Source: Aeromicrobium choanae
GTDB taxonomy: Bacteria; Actinomycetota; Actinomycetes; Propionibacteriales; Nocardioidaceae
Assembly (NCBI RefSeq): GCF_900167475.1
Contig: NZ_LT796768.1
Location: forward strand, 1,674,001 to 1,738,000
DNA: 64,000 nucleotides
Reading direction: 5' to 3'
Shown here piece after piece: positions 57,475 through 64,000 of the stretch; positions within the stretch are counted from its first letter, which is position 1, and each line of letters begins with the position of its first letter. The translations under genes and the position numbers were made by a program. The notes under the pieces were generated by a model. The model was not told where the DNA came from and did no database searches. It worked only from the letters and a program-made list of their open reading frames with translations.

Positions 57475-58431
57475 TCAGAGGCGAGGCTTCGGCAAGCGCG
57501 CCAGCTCGCGGAGCTCCGCGGTGGCGTGGGTGGGCGCGGGAGCGGTGCAGCCGCGCGACACCAGGGCGCGCCAGACCCGGGCGACCAGCGTGGGCGGGGA
57601 GCGGAGGTCGTCGGCAGTCAGGACGACGACGAGCCAACCGTCGGCCTCGAGCGATTCGCGCCGGATGATGTCGATCCGCCGTTGCGAAGAGGAGCGCTCG
57701 TGGTACCAGCCGTCGTACTCCACCACGATGCGCCACCGCCTCAGGACGAGGTCGCCGTGCCAGGTGGGGCCACCCGCGACGGTGATCGCGCCGTTGGTCT
57801 CCGGCTCGGGAAGTCCGCACGCCGCCATGATCAACCGCGCGTCGGTCTCCATGAACGAGCCGACGCGTTCCCGCATGCGCCATGCGGTCATCCGCGATCG
57901 CCGCACGCCGTGGAGGTGGTGCGTCCACGCGAACCCCGCGAAGCCCTCCGGCGTCAGGTGACCGGCCCTGACGAGGGCGTCGCCGAAGCGGACGATCTCG
58001 GCCTGGCTGAGCGAGATCGCTGCGTCCACGAGGCAGCGCTCCGGGCTGAGCACGGGAAGGTGACCGACCGCTCCGGGGCGCAGTCCGGACTGTCGGCGAT
58101 GCAGCGTGACGGCAGGGGATCGGACCTGCGTGGCGGAGTTCGTCGACCAATGGCGCGGCGCGTGCAGCCCTGGTGACTCAGGGAAGTCCGCAGGCAGGTG
58201 CAGGTACAACCCCGTGACATGGCTGACGGCGGCGTCACGTGGGAGCATCAGCCGGTCGGCAGCGAGGAGAAGTGCCAGCGTGCGCGGCTCGTCGGCCGCG
58301 CACCAGACGCCGTGGCCGCGGTGCAAGAGCTTGAACGCCGGCCCGTAGAGCCGATGCTTCGTGACGCCGAGCGCCAACGCCTCGGAGGTGGTGAAGGGGC
58401 GGCCGCGCAGTGCGGGAGGGATTGACGCCAT
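57475..58431 (-). CDS. DUF559 domain-containing protein
   Basis: 318 aa. The C-terminal 100 residues carry the DUF559 motif VVEYDGWYHE ... QRRIDIIRRESLEADGWLVV, a fold related to Vsr/restriction endonucleases, with Asp and Glu that could bind metal. The N-terminal part (FTTSEALALGVTKHRLYGPAF ... HRGHGVWC) resembles the AbiEi-like DNA-binding region often joined to it. Such proteins are abundant in actinobacteria, of unknown function, and often in variable loci. The start at 58431 begins at the conserved region; further in-frame codons upstream run into the repeat element at 58546, so they are unlikely to be coding. Confidence 0.8.
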   Translation of the reverse strand: MASIPPALRGRPFTTSEALALGVTKHRLYGPAFKLLHRGHGVWCAADEPRTLALLLAADRLMLPRDAAVSHVTGLYLHLPADFPESPGLHAPRHWSTNSATQVRSPAVTLHRRQSGLRPGAVGHLPVLSPERCLVDAAISLSQAEIVRFGDALVRAGHLTPEGFAGFAWTHHLHGVRRSRMTAWRMRERVGSFMETDARLIMAACGLPEPETNGAITVAGGPTWHGDLVLRRWRIVVEYDGWYHERSSSQRRIDIIRRESLEADGWLVVVLTADDLRSPPTLVARVWRALVSRGCTAPAPTHATAELRELARLPKPRL

Positions 58432-58545
58432 CGCTGAACCCTGCGATTCGAGGGGGGCCGGTGAGAACCCCTCGCCGAGCGGCTGTGGACGACGCGATCC
58501 ATCGCCCGAGCCTGTGGACGGTGGCGCTGCTAACGCCCATTGACG

Positions 58546-58608
58546 CAACTTTTGTGACGCTGTTAGGCCGGCTAGCCCTTCGGCGGCGGAATCCCGTCAC
58601 AAAAGTTG
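58546..58608. repeat. inverted-repeat element, copy 3
   Basis: Perfect 14-bp arms CAACTTTTGTGACG (58546-58559) and CGTCACAAAAGTTG (58595-58608) around 35 bp. Lies between the DUF559 gene and the ptsI stop. Confidence 0.85.
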
Positions 58609-58650
58609 GCTCGGGGCGGCTGAACCCCTGGCCACGGTGAACAGTGGAGC

Positions 58651-60300
58651 TCAGGCGAGGTGCTCGGCGGCGGCCTGGGCCGCGCGGGCGTGGTCGGGGG
58701 CGGCGAGGGCGGCCTCGGCGGCCGCCTCGCACTGGGCCAGCGTGACCTGGGCGAGCTTGGCGCCCACGGGGCGCACCGCGGTGGCGGCGCACGACAGCGA
58801 GGTGACGCCGAGTCCGGTCAGCACGCACGCGAGCAGCGGGTGCGCCGCGGCCTCGCCGCACACGCCCACCGGCTTGCCGGCCCTGCGGCCCGCGTCGGCG
58901 ACGAGCTTGATCGACGCGAGCAGCGCCGGCTGCCAGGGGTCGGTGAGGTCGCTGAGCGTCGGCGCCATGCGGTCGGCGGCGAACGTGTACTGCGAGAGGT
59001 CGTTCGTTCCGATCGAGACGAAGTCGAGGTGGCGGAACATCCGGTCGGCGAGCAGCACCGTGGAGGGGGTCTCGATCATGATCCCGGCGAGCAGGCCGCG
59101 GGCGCGCACGCGCTCGGCGAACCACTGCGCCTCGGCCTCCGTGGTCACCATCGGCGCCATCACCCGCACGTCGGCACCGGTGCGCGCCTGCGCGGCGGCG
59201 ATGCCGTCGAGCTGACGGTCGAGCATCGCGGGGTCGGCCAGGCCGATCCGCAGGCCGCGCACGCCGAGCGCCGGGTTGGGCTCGTCGGGCTGGTTGGCGA
59301 ACGCGAGGGGCTTGTCCGAGCCCGCGTCGAGCGTGCGCACGATGACCTTCTTGTCGCCCATCGCCTCGAAGACCGCGGCGTAGATGTCGGCCTGCTCGTC
59401 GACGGTCGGCTCGGTGGAGCGGTCGAGGAAGGACAGCTCGGTGCGGAACAGGCCGACGCCCTCGATCGGCTGCTCGGCGGCGACACGGGCGCCCGCGCCG
59501 TCCTGCACGTTCGCGAGGATCTGCACCTCGTGACCGTCGGCGGTGCGGCCGGGTCCGGTCCAGCCGGCTGCGGCCTCGCGGGTGCGACGGTCCTCCTCGA
59601 CGAGCGCAGCGACCTGGGCCTCGTCGGGATCGACGGTGACCGTGCCGCGACTGCCGTCGACCGCCACGCGATCGCCCGCGGTGACGTCGTGAAGGTCGGT
59701 GACGGCGACGACGCAGGGGATCCCGAGCTGGCGGGCGATGATCGCGGTGTGGCTGGTGGACCCGCCGAGCTCGGTGGCGATCGCGACGATCCGCGCGGGA
59801 TCGAGACCTGCGGTGTCGGCGGGGGCGAGGTCGTCGGCCAGCAGCACGGAGGGCTCGTCGGGCACGGGGATGCCGGGCTCGGGCAGCTCCAGCAGCTCGG
59901 CCACGATGCGGTCGCGGACGTCGTAGAGGTCGGTGACGCGCTCGGCCATCAGGCCGCCCGCCGCGGTGAACATGGCCGCGAGCTCCTCGATGGCCGCCGT
60001 GGTGGCGGTGGCGGGGCCGGCGCCCTGGGTGGCGTGCTTCGTCACGAAGGTGGCCAGGCCGCGGTCCTCGGCGAGTGTGGCGGTTGCGGAGAGGACCTCG
60101 GAGGCCGCACCGCTGGCCGCCTTGGACCGGGCGCGCAGGCGACGCGCCACCTCGGCGGCGGCCGTGCCGAAGGCGACGGTGGTGACGCTCGGGTCACCGG
60201 CCTCCTCGTGCTCCGGAGCGGTCGGACGGGGGGCCGGGCGGACCACCGGGCCGACCCCGATCCCGGGGACGACGGCGGTTCCGGAGTACACGCTGGTCAC
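58651..60300 (-). CDS. ptsI: phosphoenolpyruvate-protein phosphotransferase, enzyme I of the PTS
   Basis: 549 aa. It takes phosphate from PEP on His184 (GGSTSHTAIIARQLGIPCVV) and passes it to HPr. The C-terminal PEP domain has GVGLFRTELSFL, IGTNDLSQYTFAADR and the active-site Cys in VGVCGEAAAHP. The length is slightly short of the usual 570. The GTG at 60300 lies 6 nt after a TACGGT -10 (minus strand 60312-60307), so it is probably leaderless; longer readings on this strand would run through the divergent fruK. Divergent from fruK-fruA-ptsH, so all PTS parts lie together. Confidence 0.94.
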   Translation of the reverse strand: MTSVYSGTAVVPGIGVGPVVRPAPRPTAPEHEEAGDPSVTTVAFGTAAAEVARRLRARSKAASGAASEVLSATATLAEDRGLATFVTKHATQGAGPATATTAAIEELAAMFTAAGGLMAERVTDLYDVRDRIVAELLELPEPGIPVPDEPSVLLADDLAPADTAGLDPARIVAIATELGGSTSHTAIIARQLGIPCVVAVTDLHDVTAGDRVAVDGSRGTVTVDPDEAQVAALVEEDRRTREAAAGWTGPGRTADGHEVQILANVQDGAGARVAAEQPIEGVGLFRTELSFLDRSTEPTVDEQADIYAAVFEAMGDKKVIVRTLDAGSDKPLAFANQPDEPNPALGVRGLRIGLADPAMLDRQLDGIAAAQARTGADVRVMAPMVTTEAEAQWFAERVRARGLLAGIMIETPSTVLLADRMFRHLDFVSIGTNDLSQYTFAADRMAPTLSDLTDPWQPALLASIKLVADAGRRAGKPVGVCGEAAAHPLLACVLTGLGVTSLSCAATAVRPVGAKLAQVTLAQCEAAAEAALAAPDHARAAQAAAEHLA

Positions 60301-60343
60301 GTCTCGACCGTAACGCCCGCGTGATCCACGCGACACCGGGGTC

Positions 60344-60372
60344 TTGACAATGTCCCACGATGTGACGTAAAT
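60344..60372 (+). promoter_or_regulatory. promoter of the fruK-fruA-ptsH operon
   Basis: Consensus -35 TTGACA (60344-60349), 17-bp spacer and -10 GTAAAT (60367-60372), predicting a leader of about 87 nt. The leader's first part (60370-60410) is unusually A-rich for this genome. No DeoR-type fruR gene is in the window and no operator can be named with confidence. Confidence 0.65.
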
Positions 60373-60465
60373 CAATACAAGACAACATTCAAAGCCACAC
60401 AAACCCACATCGCACGTGCACCCCCGACGTGTGACGCTGGTACCCAGGATCGGAAGGAGCGGGCT

Positions 60466-61407
60466 GTGATCGTCACCGTCACCGCGAATCCGGCGATCGA
60501 CCGGCTCGTGAGCCTCCTCGAGCCGCTCGAGCGCGGCGCCGTCGTGCGCAGCGAGATCGCCCACGACGATCCCGGTGGCAAGGGCATCAACGTCGCCCGC
60601 GTGCTGCACGCCGCGGGGGTGCCCGTCACCGCCGTGCTCCCCGCCGCAGCCGACGAGCCGCTGCTCGCCGCGCTCGTCGCGCTGGGCCTGGACCACCGCG
60701 CCGTCTCCGTGAGTGGACGCCTGCGGGTGAACCTCACGCTGGCCGAGCCCGAGGGCGTCACCACCAAGGTCAACTCCCCGGGCCCGCGCCTGGACGACGC
60801 CGAGCTCGCCGCACTGACCGACGCGCTGGCCGCGGCGGTCGGCCCCGGCGACTGGGCGGTGCTGAGCGGCTCGCTGCCGCCCGGTGTGCCGTTCGACTGG
60901 TACGCCACCACCACCCGCCGGCTGCAGCAGGCGGGTGCACGCGTCGCGGTGGACACCTCGGGCGCGGCACTGGGCCTCACGGTGGAGCAGTCCTCGCCCG
61001 ACCTGATGAAGCCCAACTCCGACGAGCTGGCCGAGCTGCTCGACTGCGACCCCGACGAGATCGAGCGCGACCGTCGCCACGCCGCCGCCCGCGCGCACCA
61101 GCTGCGCGAGGATCACGGCGTCGGCACCGTGCTGCTGACCCTCGGGGGAGCGGGTGCCGTGCTCGCCAGCGCCGAGGGCTCGTGGTTCTGCCCGCCGGCA
61201 CCGGTCACCGTGCGCAGCACCGTGGGCGCGGGCGACTCCTCGCTCGCCGGCTACCTGGTGGCCCACGTCGCGGGTCGCTCGCCCGCCGAGTGCCTGGCCA
61301 GCGCCGCCGTCCACGGCGCCGCCGCGGCCGCCCTGCCCGGATCGCGCCTGCCCGGTCCTTCCGACCTGCCCGAAGCACCCCACGTCGAGACCGTGGATCC
61401 CGCCTGA
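60466..61407 (+). CDS. fruK: 1-phosphofructokinase
   Basis: 313 aa PfkB-family kinase converting fructose 1-phosphate to fructose 1,6-bisphosphate. N-terminal TANPAIDRLV, substrate loop DDPGGKGINVARVL and the C-terminal catalytic STVGAGDSS with Asp257 identify it, and the PTS neighbour fixes the substrate. GTG start with GGAAGGAG upstream. Its TGA is followed closely by fruA; an ATG overlapping the stop (61407) is less likely the fruA start than that at 61419. Confidence 0.94.
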   Translation: MIVTVTANPAIDRLVSLLEPLERGAVVRSEIAHDDPGGKGINVARVLHAAGVPVTAVLPAAADEPLLAALVALGLDHRAVSVSGRLRVNLTLAEPEGVTTKVNSPGPRLDDAELAALTDALAAAVGPGDWAVLSGSLPPGVPFDWYATTTRRLQQAGARVAVDTSGAALGLTVEQSSPDLMKPNSDELAELLDCDPDEIERDRRHAAARAHQLREDHGVGTVLLTLGGAGAVLASAEGSWFCPPAPVTVRSTVGAGDSSLAGYLVAHVAGRSPAECLASAAVHGAAAAALPGSRLPGPSDLPEAPHVETVDPA

Positions 61408-61418
61408 TGGAGGCCAAC

Positions 61419-63479
61419 ATGGAACAGCTCATCACCCCTCAGCTGGTGTCACTCGACGTCGACCTCGGCGCTGGGGCGTCGGACGTCATCGAGGCCCTCG
61501 CCGCGCAGGTCGTCGCCGCCGGCCGGGCCGGCTCGGTCGAGGAGCTCGCCGACGCCGCCAAGGCTCGCGAGGCGCTCGCCGGCACGGGCGTTCCCGGCGG
61601 CATCGCCATCCCGCACTGCCGCACCGCCACCGTCACCGCGCCCACCCTGGCGTTCGCGCGGCTGACGAACCGCGCCGACTTCGGCGCGCCCGACGGCCCC
61701 GCCGACATCGTCTTCATGATCGCCGCGCCCGAGGGCGCGGGGAACGCCCACCTGAAGCTGCTCTCGTCGCTCGCCCGGGCGCTCGTGCGGGCCGACTTCA
61801 CCCAGGCGCTGCGTGACGCGCAGACCCCCGACGACGTGATCGCGCTCGTCGAGGACGCCACCTCGGGGGTCGACGTCAAGCAGCCCGCTCCCGCCGCGCC
61901 CGCGCCCGCCGAGGACACCACCACGACGGAGGCGCCGCGTCGGCGGGTCGTCGCCGTGACCGCCTGCACCACCGGCATCGCGCACACCTACATGGCCGCC
62001 GACGCCCTGGCCCAGGCCGCGGGCGACGCCCAGGTGGACTTCGCCGTGGAGCCGCAGGGCTCCTCCGGTGTGACGCCGTTGACCGCGGAGCAGATCGCCG
62101 CGGCCGACGCCGTGATCTTCGCGACCGACGTGGGCGTCAAGGACCAGTCGCGGTTCGCCGGCAAGCCGGTGATCCGCAGCGGCGTGAAGCGCGCCATCAA
62201 CGAGCCGGCGAAGATGATCGACGAGGCCCTCGCGGCCGCGAGCGACCCGAATGCCCGCCGCGTCGAGGGCGACGCCGACGCCAGCGCGGGTGCTGGGGCC
62301 GGTGACAACGACCACGTCGGCAAGAAGCTGCAGCGCTGGCTGCTGACGGGCGTCAGCTACATGATCCCGTTCGTGGCGGCGGGCGGCCTGATGATCGCGC
62401 TCGGCTTCCTGCTGGCCGGCTACGACATCACGGACACGGCCAACGAGATCCTGGCGACCAACTCGCTGACGAACCTGCCCGCGGCCGGCGACCACGCCCT
62501 GTTCGACAGCGCGTTCCTCTACTACGTCGGAGCGCTGGTCTACCTGCTCGGCTCCTGGGCCTTCAGCTTCCTGGTGCCCGCCCTGGCCGGCTACATCGCC
62601 TACGCGATCGCCGACCGTCCGGGCATTGCCCCCGGCTTCGTCATGGGCTACGCCGCGACCCAGATCGGCGTCACCGAGACCAACCAGAGCGGCGCGGGCT
62701 TCCTGGGCGGCATCATCGGCGGCCTGCTGGCGGGACTCGTCGCCGCGTGGTTCGCCAGCCGACCCGTGCCGCGCTGGCTGGCTGGCCTGATGCCGGTGGT
62801 GATCATCCCGCTCGTCTCCACGCTCGTCGTGGGCATGGCGATGATCCTGGTGCTCGCCAAGCCGCTCGCGTGGCTCAACGAGGCTCTCGTCGACGGGCTG
62901 AACGGGATGACCGGCGGCTCGGCGATCGTGCTGGGCGGCCTGCTCGGCCTGATGATGTGCGTCGACCTCGGCGGCCCGGTGAACAAGGCGGCCTACGTCT
63001 TCGCCGTCACGGGCCTGTCCACCACGGGTGCGCTCGATCCGGGCTCCTCGCAGTCCAAGATCATGGCGGCCGTGATGCTGGCCGGCATGGTGCCGCCGCT
63101 GGCGATGGCCCTGTCCACGGCGCTGCGCCCGAAGCTCTACGCCCCGGCCGAGCGCGAGAACGGCAAGGCGGCGTGGCTGCTCGGTGCCTCGTTCATCTCC
63201 GAGGGCGCCATCCCGTTCGCGGCCGCCGACCCCTTCCGCGTGCTCCCGGCGATGATGGCCGGCGGCGTCGTCACCGGCGCGATGTCGATGGCGCTGGGCG
63301 TCACCTGCGTGGCTCCGCACGGCGGAGTCTTCGTGTTCTTCGCCGTCGACAACGTCCTGTGGTTCTTCGTGTCCCTCATCGTCGGGACGCTGGTGGCAGG
63401 ATTCCTCGTGACCGCCCTCAAGCAGGTCAGCTACTCCAAGCAGGCGGCTGAGACCGCCGACGAACCCGTCACCGTCTGA
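61419..63479 (+). CDS. fruA: PTS fructose transporter, fused IIA-IIB-IIC
   Basis: 686 aa. IIA (1-150) with phospho-His66 in GIAIPHCRTA, a Pro/Ala/Thr linker, IIB (about 175-275) with phospho-Cys183 in VTACTTGIAHTYMAA, a second acidic linker, and IIC from about 305 with eight or more membrane spans (SYMIPFVAAGGLMIALGF ... SFISEGAIPFAAADP). It imports fructose as fructose 1-phosphate. The ATG at 61419 is chosen over 61407 because GGAGG lies 5 nt upstream of it and inside the shorter alternative's first codons. Complete single-chain permease, as in other actinobacteria. Confidence 0.95.
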   Translation: MEQLITPQLVSLDVDLGAGASDVIEALAAQVVAAGRAGSVEELADAAKAREALAGTGVPGGIAIPHCRTATVTAPTLAFARLTNRADFGAPDGPADIVFMIAAPEGAGNAHLKLLSSLARALVRADFTQALRDAQTPDDVIALVEDATSGVDVKQPAPAAPAPAEDTTTTEAPRRRVVAVTACTTGIAHTYMAADALAQAAGDAQVDFAVEPQGSSGVTPLTAEQIAAADAVIFATDVGVKDQSRFAGKPVIRSGVKRAINEPAKMIDEALAAASDPNARRVEGDADASAGAGAGDNDHVGKKLQRWLLTGVSYMIPFVAAGGLMIALGFLLAGYDITDTANEILATNSLTNLPAAGDHALFDSAFLYYVGALVYLLGSWAFSFLVPALAGYIAYAIADRPGIAPGFVMGYAATQIGVTETNQSGAGFLGGIIGGLLAGLVAAWFASRPVPRWLAGLMPVVIIPLVSTLVVGMAMILVLAKPLAWLNEALVDGLNGMTGGSAIVLGGLLGLMMCVDLGGPVNKAAYVFAVTGLSTTGALDPGSSQSKIMAAVMLAGMVPPLAMALSTALRPKLYAPAERENGKAAWLLGASFISEGAIPFAAADPFRVLPAMMAGGVVTGAMSMALGVTCVAPHGGVFVFFAVDNVLWFFVSLIVGTLVAGFLVTALKQVSYSKQAAETADEPVTV

Positions 63480-63490
63480 GAGGACACTCC

Positions 63491-63748
63491 ATGCCCAGCA
63501 AGACCGTCACCGTCGGATCGGCCGTCGGCCTCCACGCCCGTCCGGCCGCCACGATCGCCGCGGCCGTCGCCGAGTCCGGCGTGCCCGTCACCCTCGCCAC
63601 CGCCGGCGGCGAGCCTGTCGACGCCGGCTCCGCCCTGATGATCATGACGCTCGGCGCGGGCCAGGGTGCCGAGGTCACGGTCGAGAGCGAGGACGAGGCG
63701 GCGCTGGCCAAGATCGCCGCCCTCGTCGAGGCCGATCTCGACGCCTGA
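63491..63748 (+). CDS. ptsH: phosphocarrier protein HPr
   Basis: 85 aa. It carries phosphate from enzyme I to EIIA on His15 (GLHARPA). Ser47 in DAGSALMIM corresponds to the regulatory-Ser region, but the surrounding sequence differs from the HPr-kinase site of Firmicutes, so Ser phosphorylation is doubtful. Last gene of the fru operon, 11 bp after fruA, with GAGAGGA upstream of the ATG. Confidence 0.95.
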   Translation: MPSKTVTVGSAVGLHARPAATIAAAVAESGVPVTLATAGGEPVDAGSALMIMTLGAGQGAEVTVESEDEAALAKIAALVEADLDA

Positions 63749-63789
63749 CCCGCTGAGCGCGCCGGTGCGCAGGCGCTTACTGTCGAGGC

Positions 63790-64000
63790 ATGAGCGACGA
63801 ATCCTCCACCCTGCGCAGTGTCCACCTGGTCCGCACCGGCGCGATGGAGTACCGCGCCGAGAACGGGCGCGGTGGCGTCATCTCGATCGGTGAGGGCCAG
63901 AACACCGACTTCACCCCGGTGGAGCTGCTGCTGGTCGCCCTCGGCGGGTGCACCGGCCTGACCGTCGAGGCCCTCACGAAGCGCGCCGAGCCCAGGCGGT
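63790..64000 (+). CDS. OsmC-family protein, 3' end outside the window
   Basis: The first 70 residues are visible: MSDESSTLRSVHLVRTGAME, then SIGEGQNTDFTPVELLLVAL and GGCTGLTVEALTKRAE. The (T/S)P-x-ELL-x2-ALGGC block with reactive Cys54 is the OsmC/Ohr signature (peroxide or organic hydroperoxide reduction, or related redox roles). A TACTGT -10 (63778-63783) ends 6 nt before the ATG, so it is probably leaderless. The gene runs off the right edge, so the second Cys cannot be checked. Confidence 0.85.
   Translation, partial: MSDESSTLRSVHLVRTGAMEYRAENGRGGVISIGEGQNTDFTPVELLLVALGGCTGLTVEALTKRAEPRR

Noticed and set aside
55732..58608. The ACTTTTGTGAC inverted repeats as a CRISPR array or as insertion-sequence ends
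   Set aside because: There are only three widely spaced copies with genes between them, spacers do not alternate regularly, and no transposase or cas gene is near.
60301..61383. Extension of ptsI far upstream on the minus strand through fruK
   Set aside because: Enzyme I homology starts at 60300, directly after a -10 hexamer, and the extension is low-complexity antisense of fruK.

Overview
The window is high-GC DNA with tightly packed genes, frequent GTG starts and many start codons that lie 6-7 nt after a TANNNT hexamer (apparent leaderless mRNAs). Together with LAXTG-type surface proteins, an SCO4848-family membrane protein, CsoR-type copper control and a BTAD/SARP regulator, this points to an actinobacterium, most likely of the Nocardioidaceae (Aeromicrobium/Nocardioides-like). 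The taxon is inferred from gene content, not from a marker gene. I see no tRNA, rRNA, CRISPR array, prophage or insertion sequence, and no gene-free stretch longer than 300 bases.

Layout. 1-2.3 kb: 3' part of a stalk-like DUF5979 surface protein, then a bidirectional terminator. 2.4-5.6 kb: a small lipoprotein and a csoR-copZ-copA copper operon with a clear CsoR operator. 5.7-7.6 kb: a thioesterase and serA, the latter behind a ZTP (pfl-type) riboswitch. 7.7-14.8 kb: a giant (2380 aa) wall-associated protein. 14.8-19.9 kb: sirtuin, coiled-coil membrane protein, DUF1697 protein, FadH-type dienoyl-CoA reductase, NTF2-like protein, SCO4848-family protein and a PadR regulator. 20.0-22.5 kb: amino-acid ABC transporter. 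22.5-28.4 kb: hydrolases, an alpha-methylacyl-CoA racemase/acyl-CoA dehydrogenase operon, a VOC protein, an unknown protein and a VanZ-like protein. 28.5-35.0 kb: first half of a surface-polysaccharide cluster (epimerase, CgeB-like transferase, Wzy-like, acyltransferase, Wzx-like, pyruvyltransferase). 35.1-39.9 kb: MerR regulator, second VanZ-like protein and fadA-fadB. 40.0-46.1 kb: second half of the polysaccharide cluster (initiating sugar-phosphate transferase, LADTG surface protein, DUF4012 protein, tyrosine phosphatase, Wzz/tyrosine kinase). 46.2-48.5 kb: aldose epimerase and amino-acid permease. 48.6-55.6 kb: a BTAD/SARP regulator flanked by a flavin oxidoreductase and an MMPL exporter. 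55.7-58.6 kb: an SDR/DUF2867 protein and a DUF559 protein, interleaved with three copies of an inverted-repeat element. 58.7-63.7 kb: ptsI diverging from fruK-fruA-ptsH. 63.8 kb to the end: 5' part of an OsmC-family gene.

How the genes work together. Three themes stand out. (i) Lipid catabolism: fadH, racemase/acyl-CoA dehydrogenase and fadAB. The last two operons, 13 kb apart, share an almost identical promoter with a TGACA-N7-TGTCA dyad between -35 and -10. (ii) Cell surface: three proteins with LPXTG-like tails and a split capsule/exopolysaccharide cluster with its kinase/phosphatase pair. (iii) Carbon uptake: a complete fructose PTS with EI and HPr alongside. The most striking regulatory structure is a set of three direct repeats with 11-bp period, found just upstream of both genes that flank the SARP regulator. 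It suggests one regulator switching on a flavin oxidase and a drug-type exporter.
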